From positions 1 through 14,540 of the forward strand of contig CAYYJM010000161.1 of the NCBI GenBank assembly GCA_964471755.1: a stretch of 14,540 nt of DNA. The letters are read 5' to 3'. Each line of letters starts with the position of its first letter. Position 1 is the first letter of the stretch. Positions 1 to 8,045 of the stretch are shown one piece after another. The notes under the pieces were generated by a model. It saw only the letters and a program-made list of their open reading frames with translations, searched no databases and was not told the origin of the DNA. The position numbers and the translations under genes were made by a program. Source of the stretch: CAYYJM01 sp964471755 (GTDB lineage Bacteria > Planctomycetota > Planctomycetia > Gemmatales > Gemmataceae).

Positions 1-1
1 A

Positions 2-676
2 CTACCTAATCCCCGATTCCTGCTGGGAATGGCTCTCCTCGAACTCGGCCGTTTCGCCGAGGCCCGCGATGCCACTCGAGAAGCAGTGCCGTTATTTCCA
101 CGGGGATCACCTGACCGCGCCGCTGCCGAACGGCACCTGCGCCGCTGCGAGCAATTACCGGCCCTGGAGAAGAAACTGCCGGAGTTCCTCAAGGGGGACA
201 CGAAGCCCGCCGACGTGAACGAGTGCCTGTTGCTCGCCGACCTTTGTGCCCGGCACAAGAAGTTCTACCGCGCTGCCGTACGCTTCTACGCCGAGGCCAT
301 CACTCAGAAGCCGGACCTGGTTCGATCGCCTCTGAACTCCCACCGCTACAGCGCCGCCTACTGTGCCGCACTCGCCGGCTGCGGTAAAGGTGAAGACGCC
401 ACCAGTCTGGACGAAAAGGAGCGGACCCGGCTGCGCCAGCAAGCCCGCGACTGGCTCGCAGCCGACCTCGCGTTGTGGGACAAGCTGGCCGACCATTCCA
501 CTGACCAGAACCGGCAGGCGGCCCAGCGGCAGATGCAGCACTGGCAGCAGGACGCCGACCTGGCCGGTGTCCGTGACAGCGACGCGCTGGCCAAGCTCCC
601 CGAGGCCGAACGCGCCGCCTGGCAGAAACTCTGGGCCGACGTCGCCGTCGTCCTCAAGAAGGCCGAGAAGAAGTGA
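2..676 (+). CDS. C-terminal part of a TPR-containing protein (probably the tail of a Gemmata-type Ser/Thr kinase); 5' end outside window
   Basis: The frame is open to the left edge of the window, and the residues before the first in-frame ATG (position 29) continue the same TPR-like helix (LLGMALLELGRFAEARDA), so the true start lies upstream and this is a partial gene. The visible part has one clear TPR-like unit, then a second helix-turn-helix pair (LLLADLCARHKKFYRAAVRFYAEAI), then a basic, Gln/Ala-rich tail ending in LPEAERAAWQKLWADVAVVLKKAEKK. No catalytic motif is visible. Large Gemmata-type proteins with an N-terminal Ser/Thr kinase domain, TPRs and this style of C-terminus are known, so the missing part may be a kinase, but any TPR scaffold is possible. 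The stop is TGA at 674-676. The last 15 coding bases plus the stop belong to a motif repeated 121 bp downstream (783-799). Confidence 0.7.
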   Translation, partial: LPNPRFLLGMALLELGRFAEARDATREAVPLFPRGSPDRAAAERHLRRCEQLPALEKKLPEFLKGDTKPADVNECLLLADLCARHKKFYRAAVRFYAEAITQKPDLVRSPLNSHRYSAAYCAALAGCGKGEDATSLDEKERTRLRQQARDWLAADLALWDKLADHSTDQNRQAAQRQMQHWQQDADLAGVRDSDALAKLPEAERAAWQKLWADVAVVLKKAEKK

Positions 677-678
677 CC
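662..678 (+). repeat. Left copy of a 17-bp direct repeat flanking the 706-778 palindrome
   Basis: GCCGAGAAGAAGTGACC here, at the very end of the TPR gene, recurs as GCCGAGAAGAAGTAACC at 783-799 with a single mismatch (TGA against TAA, both stops). The two copies bracket about 104 bp that hold the inverted repeat at 706-778. This arrangement resembles a target-site duplication or a short tandem duplication that accompanied insertion of the palindromic element. Confidence 0.6.
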
Positions 679-705
679 GGTGCATCTCCAGAGGTGTTAA
701 TCGTA

Positions 706-778
706 GGGCGAGCCCCCGGCTGTCGCCAGGGGAGTTTTCCCGTCGCGAAACTCCCCCCGCTTTCGCGGGGGGCTCGCC
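706..778. repeat. Intergenic palindromic element P1 with two alternative hairpins
   Basis: The outer arms GGCGAGCCCCC (707-717) and GGGGGCTCGCC (768-778) pair perfectly over 11 bp. An inner stem, GGGGAGTTT (729-737) with AAACTCCCC (748-756), closes a 10-nt loop. The right half also holds an independent 8-bp hairpin, CCCCCCGC-TTTC-GCGGGGGG (753-772), which shares bases with both longer stems and so competes with them. There is no T-tract, so a classical intrinsic terminator is not supported. It sits 29 bp after the TPR gene and about 80 bp before the next coding start. A dispersed REP/MITE-like element is the simplest reading. Confidence 0.65.
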
Positions 779-782
779 TGGT

Positions 783-799
783 GCCGAGAAGAAGTAACC
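783..799 (+). repeat. Right copy of the 17-bp direct repeat
   Basis: It matches 662-678 at 16 of 17 positions. It lies just outside the right arm of palindrome P1 and is non-coding, while the left copy includes the final codons and stop of the upstream gene. The remaining gap to 860 contains a short direct repeat of CCCTGGCGTC (about 799-809 and 831-840) and no convincing promoter. Confidence 0.6.
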
Positions 800-860
800 C
801 CTGGCGTCGGCCGGCGGAGTGTGCGATAACCCTGGCGTCCCCCACACAAGGAGTCCGACC

Positions 861-2147
861 ATGCACTCTCCCAGTCGGCGCACGTTCCTGCTCGGGGCCG
901 CGGCCGCCGGGCTCTCCCTCGTCGCCGGACCACGCTCCGGCCACGCCGTCGCGCCCAGCGAACGCATCCGCTGTGCCTTCATCGGCGTTCGCGGTCAAGG
1001 GGGCAGCCTGCTGCGCAACTTCGCCCGCCAGCTCGATGTCGAGGTCACGCACATCTGCGACATCGACGAGAACGTCCGCAAGACCCGGGCAGCCGAGATT
1101 ACCGAGAAGCATAAATGGCAGCCGAAACTCGTCACCGATTATCGCACCGTCCTCGATGACAGGACGATCGACGCCGTCGTCATCGGCACGCCGGACCACT
1201 GGCACGCCCTGCCGACGATCCACGCCTGTCAGGCCGGTAAGGATGTCTACGTCGAGAAGCCGGACGGCCACAACATCCGCGAGGGCCAGGCGATGATCGC
1301 CGCCGCTCGCAAGCACAACCGCATGGTCCAGATGGGCACCCAGAGCCGAAGTGCCCAGGACCTGCGCGAGGCCATCGACCTCATCAAGTCCGGGGCGATC
1401 GGCAAGGTGATCGCCGGCAAGGCGTGGGAGACGGACAAACAGCGGGCCATCCCGAAGCTGGCCGACGGTCAGCCGCCCGCCGGCGTCGATTACGACCTCT
1501 GGCTCGGCCCCGCGCCGAAGCGGCCGTTCAACGCCATGCGCTTCCACGGCAACTGGCGCTGGTTCTTCGACTACGGCTGTGGCGACCTCGGCAACGACGG
1601 CGTCCATCGCCTCGACTACTGCCGCTGGCTCATGGGTGTCACCACGCTGCCGACGGCGGTCTACGCCTCCGGCGGCAAGTTCTTCTTCGACGACGCCCAG
1701 GAGTGGCCCGACACGCAGTTCATCACCTACGAGTATCCCGGTCAGATCCTGACCTACGAGATGCGTCTCTGGTCGAAGCCACGCATGTTCGGCGCGACGG
1801 AAGGAGCGGCCATCTACGGGGATGCCGGCTGGCTCCTGGTCACCGGCGGCGGCTACAAGGCGTTCGACGGTGCGGACAAGGTGATCAAGGAGGGCAAGCG
1901 CGGCGACATCCTGACGACCCACATCCGAAACTTCCTCGACTGCGTCAGGAGCCGCAAGCGGGCGGCGCTCAATCAGGAGATCGAGTCCGGACACCTGAGC
2001 AGTGTCCTGTGTCATGCCGGCAACATCGCCTGGCGGACGGGCAAGAAGCTCAAAATCGACTCGAAGACCGAGACGTTCGACGACGCCGAGGCGAACCGCT
2101 ACCTTGGTCGGGAGTACCGCAAGGGCTTCGAGGTGCCGACGTTGTGA
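861..2147 (+). CDS. Gfo/Idh/MocA family oxidoreductase with Tat signal
   Basis: This is a predicted NAD(P)-dependent dehydrogenase of 428 aa, probably exported and acting on a sugar or polyol; the substrate cannot be read from sequence. The N-terminus has a twin-arginine signal (SRRTFLL, residues 5-11), a hydrophobic stretch and a likely AVA cleavage site near residue 31. The Rossmann nucleotide-binding motif is GVRGQG (42-47), and the family EKP motif is at 132-134 (EKPDGHN, 132-138). A GDLGNDGVHRLDYCRW segment (241-256) supplies the conserved Asp and His expected of the catalytic region. An upstream in-frame ATG at 819 was rejected because AAGGAG (848-853) lies 7 nt before the ATG at 861 and the Tat signal then begins the protein. 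Tat-exported members of this family are greatly expanded in planctomycetes. It appears to stand alone: 184 bp separate it from the gene before and 285 bp from the gene after. Confidence 0.93.
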   Translation: MHSPSRRTFLLGAAAAGLSLVAGPRSGHAVAPSERIRCAFIGVRGQGGSLLRNFARQLDVEVTHICDIDENVRKTRAAEITEKHKWQPKLVTDYRTVLDDRTIDAVVIGTPDHWHALPTIHACQAGKDVYVEKPDGHNIREGQAMIAAARKHNRMVQMGTQSRSAQDLREAIDLIKSGAIGKVIAGKAWETDKQRAIPKLADGQPPAGVDYDLWLGPAPKRPFNAMRFHGNWRWFFDYGCGDLGNDGVHRLDYCRWLMGVTTLPTAVYASGGKFFFDDAQEWPDTQFITYEYPGQILTYEMRLWSKPRMFGATEGAAIYGDAGWLLVTGGGYKAFDGADKVIKEGKRGDILTTHIRNFLDCVRSRKRAALNQEIESGHLSSVLCHAGNIAWRTGKKLKIDSKTETFDDAEANRYLGREYRKGFEVPTL

Positions 2148-2161
2148 GGTGGACGGCACCT

Positions 2162-2198
2162 GCTCGCTCGCATTACCTGCGACCAGGTGTCAGCGAGC
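2162..2198 (+). terminator. Stem-loop after the Gfo/Idh gene, possible transcript end
   Basis: GCTCGCT (2162-2168) pairs with AGCGAGC (2192-2198), and an inner ACCTG (2175-2179) pairs with CAGGT (2184-2188). The structure starts 14 nt after the stop codon. There is no T-run, so at best it is a Rho-assisted or 3'-protecting hairpin. Confidence 0.35.
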
Positions 2199-2313
2199 GG
2201 GGCGGCCTGAACGAGCGGCAGGAATAAACTTCGCGAAAGCCGCGAACCCGACCGAGACGTTACAGGTCCCGCTGATGAGAGCCACTCGCCGGATGATTTG
2301 CAAGAATGCCGTC

Positions 2314-2341
2314 TTGACCTGATCGTCGAGAAGGGTATGAT
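2314..2341 (+). promoter_or_regulatory. Sigma70-like promoter for thyX-rho
   Basis: TTGACC (2314-2319) and TATGAT (2336-2341) each match 5 of 6 consensus bases, with a 16-nt spacer. Transcription would start near 2348 and give a leader of about 85 nt before thyX. The leader contains short GC-rich inverted repeats (GGGGA with TCCCC and GGCGG with CCGCC around 2344-2384). This is the best promoter match in the window; it was found by eye only. Confidence 0.55.
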
Positions 2342-2432
2342 ACGGCGGATGGGGAACGGACGCTCCCCGGCGGTGTCTCTCCGCCATTCTCGGCCTTGAC
2401 GGCCATCTCTCACCCAGGGACGGGTCCCCAGC

Positions 2433-3233
2433 ATGGCAGCCCTCGAGCCGACCAAGGATATCCGTGTCATTCGTGAGCCTGCCGTGTATCTGGTGGGCCG
2501 GCAATCGGTCGATAACACCGAGTTGGACCGCTTCCTGGCCGATCATGGCGTCTCCTGGCAGTCCGATACCGAGGTGGCCGGCGAATATCTCAGTGAGACG
2601 GCAGGTCGGGTTTGTTATTTGTCGTTCGCCAAGCCCCGTCCGGGAGGAAACGCAGCCTACCTCGAACACATCAAGGAAGTCGGACACGGTTCCGTACTGG
2701 AACACGCCGTCTGGAACTTCCTGATCACGGGGGTTTCTCGCTCGCTCACCCACGAGTTGGTTCGACACAGGGCCGGATTTGGATTTTCACAGCTGAGCCA
2801 ACGTTACGTAGATGAATCAATCGCCGAGTACGTCGAGCCCGACTGCATTGCCGACGATCCCGAGCTGCACGCCCTCTGGCTCGACGCTGTCGGCCAGGCC
2901 CATGCTGCTTACATGAAACTCGTCGAGGGCCTGGCCAGAAAATTCGAGACCGAGCCGGATCGGACGCTGCGGCGGAAGATGGCCCGGCAGGCGGCGCGGA
3001 GCGTTCTGCCCAACGCGACGGAGACCAAGATCTTCGTCACCGGCAATGCCCGAGCGTTGCGGCACTTCATCGAGATGCGGGCCAGTCGGCACGCAGAGAC
3101 CGAGATTCGCAAGCTGGCGGTCGCCATGCTGCGGATTCTGCAAGCGGAGTCGCCTAACCTCTTCGGCGACTATCAGTTAGTTGACCTGGGCGACGGCACT
3201 TTTGAAGCCACCACGCCCTATCGCAAGGTTTGA
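2433..3233 (+). CDS. thyX: Flavin-dependent thymidylate synthase ThyX
   Basis: This enzyme (266 aa) makes dTMP from dUMP using methylene-tetrahydrofolate, FAD and NADPH, and replaces ThyA. The ThyX signature RHR-AGFGFSQL-SQRY begins at residue 111. The distance from RHR to the signature Ser (S122) is 8 residues, the longer of the two spacings known for the family. Other hallmarks are HGSVLEHA (85-92), the LPNATET segment (192-198), NARALRHFIEMR (205-216) and HAETEIRKLA (220-229). The length fits the family. The start ATG at 2433 follows an AGGGA (2416-2420) at a rather long 12-nt spacing, so initiation may be modest. The next gene, rho, begins 76 bp after the stop on the same strand with no visible terminator between, so the two are probably co-transcribed. 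Confidence 0.95.
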   Translation: MAALEPTKDIRVIREPAVYLVGRQSVDNTELDRFLADHGVSWQSDTEVAGEYLSETAGRVCYLSFAKPRPGGNAAYLEHIKEVGHGSVLEHAVWNFLITGVSRSLTHELVRHRAGFGFSQLSQRYVDESIAEYVEPDCIADDPELHALWLDAVGQAHAAYMKLVEGLARKFETEPDRTLRRKMARQAARSVLPNATETKIFVTGNARALRHFIEMRASRHAETEIRKLAVAMLRILQAESPNLFGDYQLVDLGDGTFEATTPYRKV

Positions 3234-3309
3234 TTTCAGGAACCTCCCGGACGTGCGGCGCGGATGGCGTCGAGCGGCGCGTCGTGGGAGTTCCGTTTCG
3301 AGGCACTTC

Positions 3310-4425
<1,116 letters not shown>

Positions 4426-4442
4426 TTCGCGCTCCGTCTCGC

Positions 4443-5612
4443 TCAATCCAACCAGCTGCGCGGATAGCTCGGGTCGTCCAGTTCGACGGCCTGCCGTGTC
4501 AGCAGCAACGGCTCAACCGTGTCCACCATGACGGCGAGTTCGTCCGTGCGCGTCATCGGCCGACTGGCGACGATCGTGCCAGGGTGCGGCCCATGGGGAA
4601 TGCCGCGCGGATGCAGCGTGAATGACGCCTCCTCGACACCGCGACGGCTGCCGAACTTTCCGCGAACGTAGTAGAGAACCTCGTCCGCCTGCACGTTCGA
4701 GTGCGCGTACGGCACCTTGATCGCCCGGGGGTGCGTGTCCAGCACGCGCGGTGCGAACGTACACACCACGAAGCCGGGAGCCTCGAACGTCTGCTGGACC
4801 GGCGGCGGCTGATGGATCGTCCCGGTGACCGGCTCGAAATCGTCCGCGTTGAACGTGAACGGATAGAGGGAGCCGTCCCCGCCGACGACATCGAACGGGT
4901 GATTCGCCAGCGTGTATCGAGACAGCCGCTGGCCGTCCTTGATCAGCACGGTCGTCGGCTCGTCGCGGTCGATCGTCTCCAGCTGGTCGGGGCCGTGCAG
5001 ATCGCGTTCGTAGTACGGGGCCCCGAGACGGAGCTGGCCGTCCTCGTTGCGATAGCGCGCTGGCACGTCCAGCATGCCGGTGGACTCGATCACGAGCAGG
5101 TCGGCCGACACCGCTGGATCGAGGTCGAGCCGGTACGTCGTGCAGCGCGGAATCATGACGTAGTCGAACGGCCGGATCGGCTGCGTGCCGAACATCGTCC
5201 GCAGAGTGCCCCGGCCGTGGTGGACGAAGATCACCTCGTCGGCGGTCGCGTTGCGAAACAGTTCCTTCTGCGGCTCGGCCGGCCGACAGCGGCTCATCAC
5301 CACATCCTTGTTGACGAGTAGTGGAACCCGGCCCGAGATCGGATCGCCCTTCCGGGGCATCTGGCCCGACTTGAGATGGTGGTGCCGCAGGACCGCCTGA
5401 TCGATGGTGTCGAGTGTGACGTTTCCGGCCGCCTCGACCGAGATCACGCGCGTCGGCGGTCGCAGGTGGTACGTGATGCTGTACGCCCGACCGAAGCCGG
5501 CCGTGGTCACGACTTCCTCGTAGTAGATGCCCTCGCCCTTGTAGCCGGGCGTGACCGGGAACTCGGTGTGACGCTTGGGCGGCAGCTGGCCCAGTCGGAG
5601 GTAGTGCGGCAT
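4443..5612 (-). CDS. hmgA: Homogentisate 1,2-dioxygenase family protein
   Basis: This is a cupin-fold Fe(II) ring-cleaving enzyme predicted to convert homogentisate to maleylacetoacetate, the step after Hpd in tyrosine breakdown. The protein is 389 aa, some 40-50 aa shorter than typical HGDs of about 430-445 aa. Likely metal ligands are H304 and E311 in YAHSNVQADEVLYYV and H340 in GIPHGPHPG; the order His, Glu, His and the spacing resemble human H335/E341/H371, but this was aligned by eye. The reading frame could open at a TTG at 5624, but the ATG at 5612 is preferred because GAGG (complement of 5619-5622) lies 6 nt upstream and overlaps the stop of hpd. Only 8 bp separate it from hpd, so translation is probably coupled. 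It is a divergent, compact family member, so activity on a related aromatic is possible. Confidence 0.85.
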   Translation of the reverse strand: MPHYLRLGQLPPKRHTEFPVTPGYKGEGIYYEEVVTTAGFGRAYSITYHLRPPTRVISVEAAGNVTLDTIDQAVLRHHHLKSGQMPRKGDPISGRVPLLVNKDVVMSRCRPAEPQKELFRNATADEVIFVHHGRGTLRTMFGTQPIRPFDYVMIPRCTTYRLDLDPAVSADLLVIESTGMLDVPARYRNEDGQLRLGAPYYERDLHGPDQLETIDRDEPTTVLIKDGQRLSRYTLANHPFDVVGGDGSLYPFTFNADDFEPVTGTIHQPPPVQQTFEAPGFVVCTFAPRVLDTHPRAIKVPYAHSNVQADEVLYYVRGKFGSRRGVEEASFTLHPRGIPHGPHPGTIVASRPMTRTDELAVMVDTVEPLLLTRQAVELDDPSYPRSWLD

Positions 5613-5618
5613 GATCGA

Positions 5619-5622
5619 CCTC
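5619..5622 (-). promoter_or_regulatory. Ribosome-binding site of hmgA overlapping the hpd stop codon
   Basis: Read on the minus strand, the hpd stop TGA runs directly into GAGG (TGAGG), followed by 6 nt and the ATG at 5612. This placement decides the hmgA start over the TTG at 5624 and suggests translational coupling. Confidence 0.6.
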
Positions 5623-6724
5623 AAAGCGTTCCGCGCAGTGCCTGTTCACGCTCGATCGCCTCGAACAGGGCCTTGAAGTTGCCCTTGCCGAAGCTGCGTG
5701 AGCCGCGCCGTTCGATGATCTCGAAGAAGACCGTCGGGCGGTCCTGCACCGGCTTGGTGAAGATCTGCAAGAGGTAACCCTCGTCGTCCTTATCGACGAG
5801 GATGCCCAGGTCGGCCAACTCATCGAGCGGGGCGTCGATCTTGCCGACGCGCTCGGTCAGGTGGTCGTAGTACGTTCGCGGCACACGCAGGAATGACACA
5901 TCGTTGGCACGCAGGGCATGTATCGATGCCAGGATGTCGCGCGTGCCCAGGGCGATGTGCTGCACGCCGGAACCGCGATAGAACTGCAGGTACTCGTCGA
6001 TCTGGCTGCGCCGCTTGCTCTGGGCCGGCTCGTTGATCGGAAACTTGATCCGCTGATTGCCGCTCTGCACGACCTTCGACATCAACGCCGTGTACTCCGT
6101 CGAGATGTCCTTGTCGTCGAAGCTGATCAGTTGAGTGAAGCCGAGGACGCGCTCATAGAACCCGACCCACTGGGCCATCTTGCCTTCCTCGACGTTGCCG
6201 ACGATGTGGTCGATGGCGACCAGACCGGCAGGCCGGGCCGTACTCGGCTGGTAGCGCTCCGGATCGATCGCTCGATAGCCCGGCGCGAAGACGCCCTTGT
6301 AGCGATCACGGTTGACGAAACTGTGCGTCGTGTCGCCATAGGTACGAATCGTGGCCGTCTCGTAGACGCCGAAATCGTCCTCCAGCGCGGTCGGCCCGAT
6401 GATGCCGACGGCCCCGCGCTCGACGGCGAGATTGTAGGTCCGGCGAACGTCATCCACCTCCAGGGCGATGTCCTGGACGCCGTCGCCGTGCAGGACGATC
6501 CGATTTGCTTCGGGATGCTCCGGTCCCAGCGGCGAGGCGAGGACGAAGGTGATGTCGCCCTGACGCAGAACGTAGCCGGCCTCGTGGCGTGTCTTGGTCT
6601 CCAGTCCGGCGTAGGCGACGACCTCGAAGCCGAAGGCGTTGCGGTAGAAGTACGCCGACTGCCGGGCATTGCCGACGAAGAAACGAACGTGATCGATCCG
6701 CCGTAGCGGCAGAGTGTCAGTCAT
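5621..6724 (-). CDS. hpd: 4-hydroxyphenylpyruvate dioxygenase
   Basis: This is a non-heme Fe(II) enzyme that turns 4-hydroxyphenylpyruvate into homogentisate, the committed step of tyrosine catabolism. The 367 aa contain two glyoxalase/VOC-type halves (about 8-145 and 168-325). The facial triad is visible as H173 (IDHIVGNV), H256 (VQHIALG) and E335 (VFFEIIERRG). The C-terminal GSRSFGKGNFKALFEAIEREQ is the typical HPPD lid region. The start ATG at 6724 has GGAGG (complement of 6731-6735) at 6 nt. Downstream hmgA begins 8 bp after the stop. Upstream, a 95-bp gap almost filled by a perfect palindrome separates it from the oxidase-like gene on the same strand. Maleylacetoacetate isomerase and fumarylacetoacetase are not in the window. 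Confidence 0.96.
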   Translation of the reverse strand: MTDTLPLRRIDHVRFFVGNARQSAYFYRNAFGFEVVAYAGLETKTRHEAGYVLRQGDITFVLASPLGPEHPEANRIVLHGDGVQDIALEVDDVRRTYNLAVERGAVGIIGPTALEDDFGVYETATIRTYGDTTHSFVNRDRYKGVFAPGYRAIDPERYQPSTARPAGLVAIDHIVGNVEEGKMAQWVGFYERVLGFTQLISFDDKDISTEYTALMSKVVQSGNQRIKFPINEPAQSKRRSQIDEYLQFYRGSGVQHIALGTRDILASIHALRANDVSFLRVPRTYYDHLTERVGKIDAPLDELADLGILVDKDDEGYLLQIFTKPVQDRPTVFFEIIERRGSRSFGKGNFKALFEAIEREQALRGTL

Positions 6725-6740
6725 GGGTCACCTCCGCATG

Positions 6741-6813
6741 GCGAGCGGCGCGGCGTCAGCCCGCCGGTGAATGTTCAAGGAAAGAACCGGCGGGCTGACG
6801 CCGCGCCGCTCGC
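6741..6813. repeat. Perfect inverted repeat P2 (28-bp arms, 17-nt loop)
   Basis: The left arm (6741-6768) starts GCGAGCG and contains GGCGTCAGCCC. The right arm (6786-6813) is its exact reverse complement, and the loop (6769-6785) is 17 nt. It fills the gap between the stop of the oxidase-like gene (6820-6822) and the ribosome-binding site of hpd. As RNA it would form a very stable hairpin without a T-run. It could attenuate read-through, protect the upstream mRNA 3' end, or be a mobile REP-like element. It shares its end and core motifs with P3 at 9669-9751. Confidence 0.85.
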
Positions 6814-6819
6814 TGGCTG

Positions 6820-7743
6820 TCACGCCGTGTACACCCGGTCCAACCGATCCTTCTCCAGGCCGTCCCAGAAGGCGGCGACCGCATCGAGGATCTGTCGGCC
6901 ACCCTCGAAAAACTTCTCCCGATCGAAGTCGTCGCCGAAGTAGACCTCCTCCAGTTCCTCCATCGTATGGCTGGCATGCTGGGCCTCGACGCGGTTGTGC
7001 CAGGTGAAGAAGGCCAGCTTCAGCCGGGGATGCCGCTTATCCTTGAGGATCATCAGGCCGTCTTCCAGTTCCTGCCAGAAGCCGGCCGCCGCCCAGTTCT
7101 CGACGGCGAAGCTCGCCCCCTCGGCAATCTGCCCATCGACGCTGCCGTAGAGCCGTGCCAGTTCGTCGCAGAAGAAGAGCGTACCGGGGCGGCCATGCTT
7201 CCGTTTGCCCAGGTCGTCGAACTTCAGGCCGAGCCCCTCGCCGACCTTGAGCAGCCACTCGAAATGGGCCGCCTGGAAGCGACAGGTGCCACCATCGACG
7301 GTCCCTTCGGTGCTGACCAGGTCCGGATCGCCCTCGCGGTCCTTGTCGTCCTCGCTCTGGCCATTGCGACCGAGAGCCTGTTCGCGATGCCGATAGATGA
7401 CGCCCAGCTCGTTCATCAGGATTTCCTTGCTCGCCCGGGCCTGCTGCAAGGTCGGCGCGTTGATCACCTTGAGCAGTGACGCGACCAGGAACAGATTCGA
7501 GAAAACGGAGAACTGCTGGATGAAGTGCCGCAACTCGGCGTCGGTCGCCTCGCCGGCCTGGAACCAGTGCGTGTAGGCATTGTCAGTGATGATCCGGTGG
7601 TGCAACAGGTCGCGCTCGACCCGGTCGAGGAAATCGCGAAAGTCATCGACCTGCTGCTGGCTCAGCTCGCCCCGCGCCAGGCGTTCTTCAATGCGGGGCG
7701 AGATGCTCAGGCCGGTATGTGGACCAGTCGTTGCGGTGGCCAT
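6820..7743 (-). CDS. Putative iron-containing redox enzyme of the heme-oxygenase/PqqC/CADD fold
   Basis: The protein is 307 aa, mainly helical, and resembles the heme-oxygenase-like diiron oxidase group (TenA/PqqC/CADD relatives) by its pattern of Glu and His on long helices. Candidate ligands are E112 (NELGVIYRHRE), H160 (AAHFEWL), E215 (AVENWAA) and the cluster H249, E253, H256 (WHNRVEAQHASH). These assignments are by inspection, and the exact set is uncertain. No signal peptide or membrane segment is present, so it is probably cytosolic. The start at 7743 is chosen because GGAGGTG lies just upstream; the frame stays open to 7839, but the extra residues look non-coding. It is followed on the same strand by hpd and hmgA after palindrome P2, suggesting a role near tyrosine or homogentisate metabolism. 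The reaction is unknown. Confidence 0.72.
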   Translation of the reverse strand: MATATTGPHTGLSISPRIEERLARGELSQQQVDDFRDFLDRVERDLLHHRIITDNAYTHWFQAGEATDAELRHFIQQFSVFSNLFLVASLLKVINAPTLQQARASKEILMNELGVIYRHREQALGRNGQSEDDKDREGDPDLVSTEGTVDGGTCRFQAAHFEWLLKVGEGLGLKFDDLGKRKHGRPGTLFFCDELARLYGSVDGQIAEGASFAVENWAAAGFWQELEDGLMILKDKRHPRLKLAFFTWHNRVEAQHASHTMEELEEVYFGDDFDREKFFEGGRQILDAVAAFWDGLEKDRLDRVYTA

Positions 7744-8045
7744 GTTCACCTCCAGACGACGATGGGAGAGAAGGGTTGTGCCGCTGATGCGGCCTACCTG
7801 TATTTTACCCCTATCGACCAGCGCCGTCGTGCCCTGCACGCGCTTTTGGTCAGGCCGGTGTGGGAAACGGGCACCGCGAAGCCGGGATCGGGAAAGGTGG
7901 TTTCCTCACCGCAACCGGCACTCCCGCCTGGAAAAACTCTCCCATCTCCACCTGGGGAAAATCCGCAAGCTATAGTGAAAATGGCGACGATGCCCCCAGG
8001 CCAGCCCGGGATGGCGAGACTCCCTCCGGAACAGGTGGACATCGG
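7744..8045. other. Divergent intergenic region between the oxidase-like gene and the FHA-HD-GYP gene
   Basis: These 302 bp separate two divergent genes and should hold both promoters. For the minus strand a TAAAAT (complement of 7802-7807) is a 5-of-6 match to a -10 box about 60 bp before the start, but no -35 is visible. For the plus strand TATAGT (7971-7976) is a weak -10 candidate, also without a recognisable -35. An AGGTGG (8033-8038) serves as ribosome-binding site for the plus-strand gene. No inverted repeat, RNA gene or small gene is convincing here. Confidence 0.5.

Noticed and set aside
831..860. Promoter for the Gfo/Idh gene (GATAAC with TGGCGT upstream)
   Set aside because: The -35 matches only about half of the consensus, too weak to list.
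654..2159. A 501-codon minus-strand frame opposite the Gfo/Idh gene
   Set aside because: It is a GC-driven antisense frame without domain motifs or a ribosome-binding site, and the plus strand carries clear dehydrogenase motifs.
3181..3309. N-terminal extension of rho beginning within thyX
   Set aside because: The extra residues do not resemble the Rho N-terminal domain, and the ATG at 3310 has a well-spaced GAGG.
4426..4442. Terminator between convergent rho and hmgA
   Set aside because: The 17-bp gap has no inverted repeat or T-run.
5613..5624. TTG start giving hmgA four extra residues
   Set aside because: It would overlap the stop of hpd, and the ATG at 5612 has the better ribosome-binding site.
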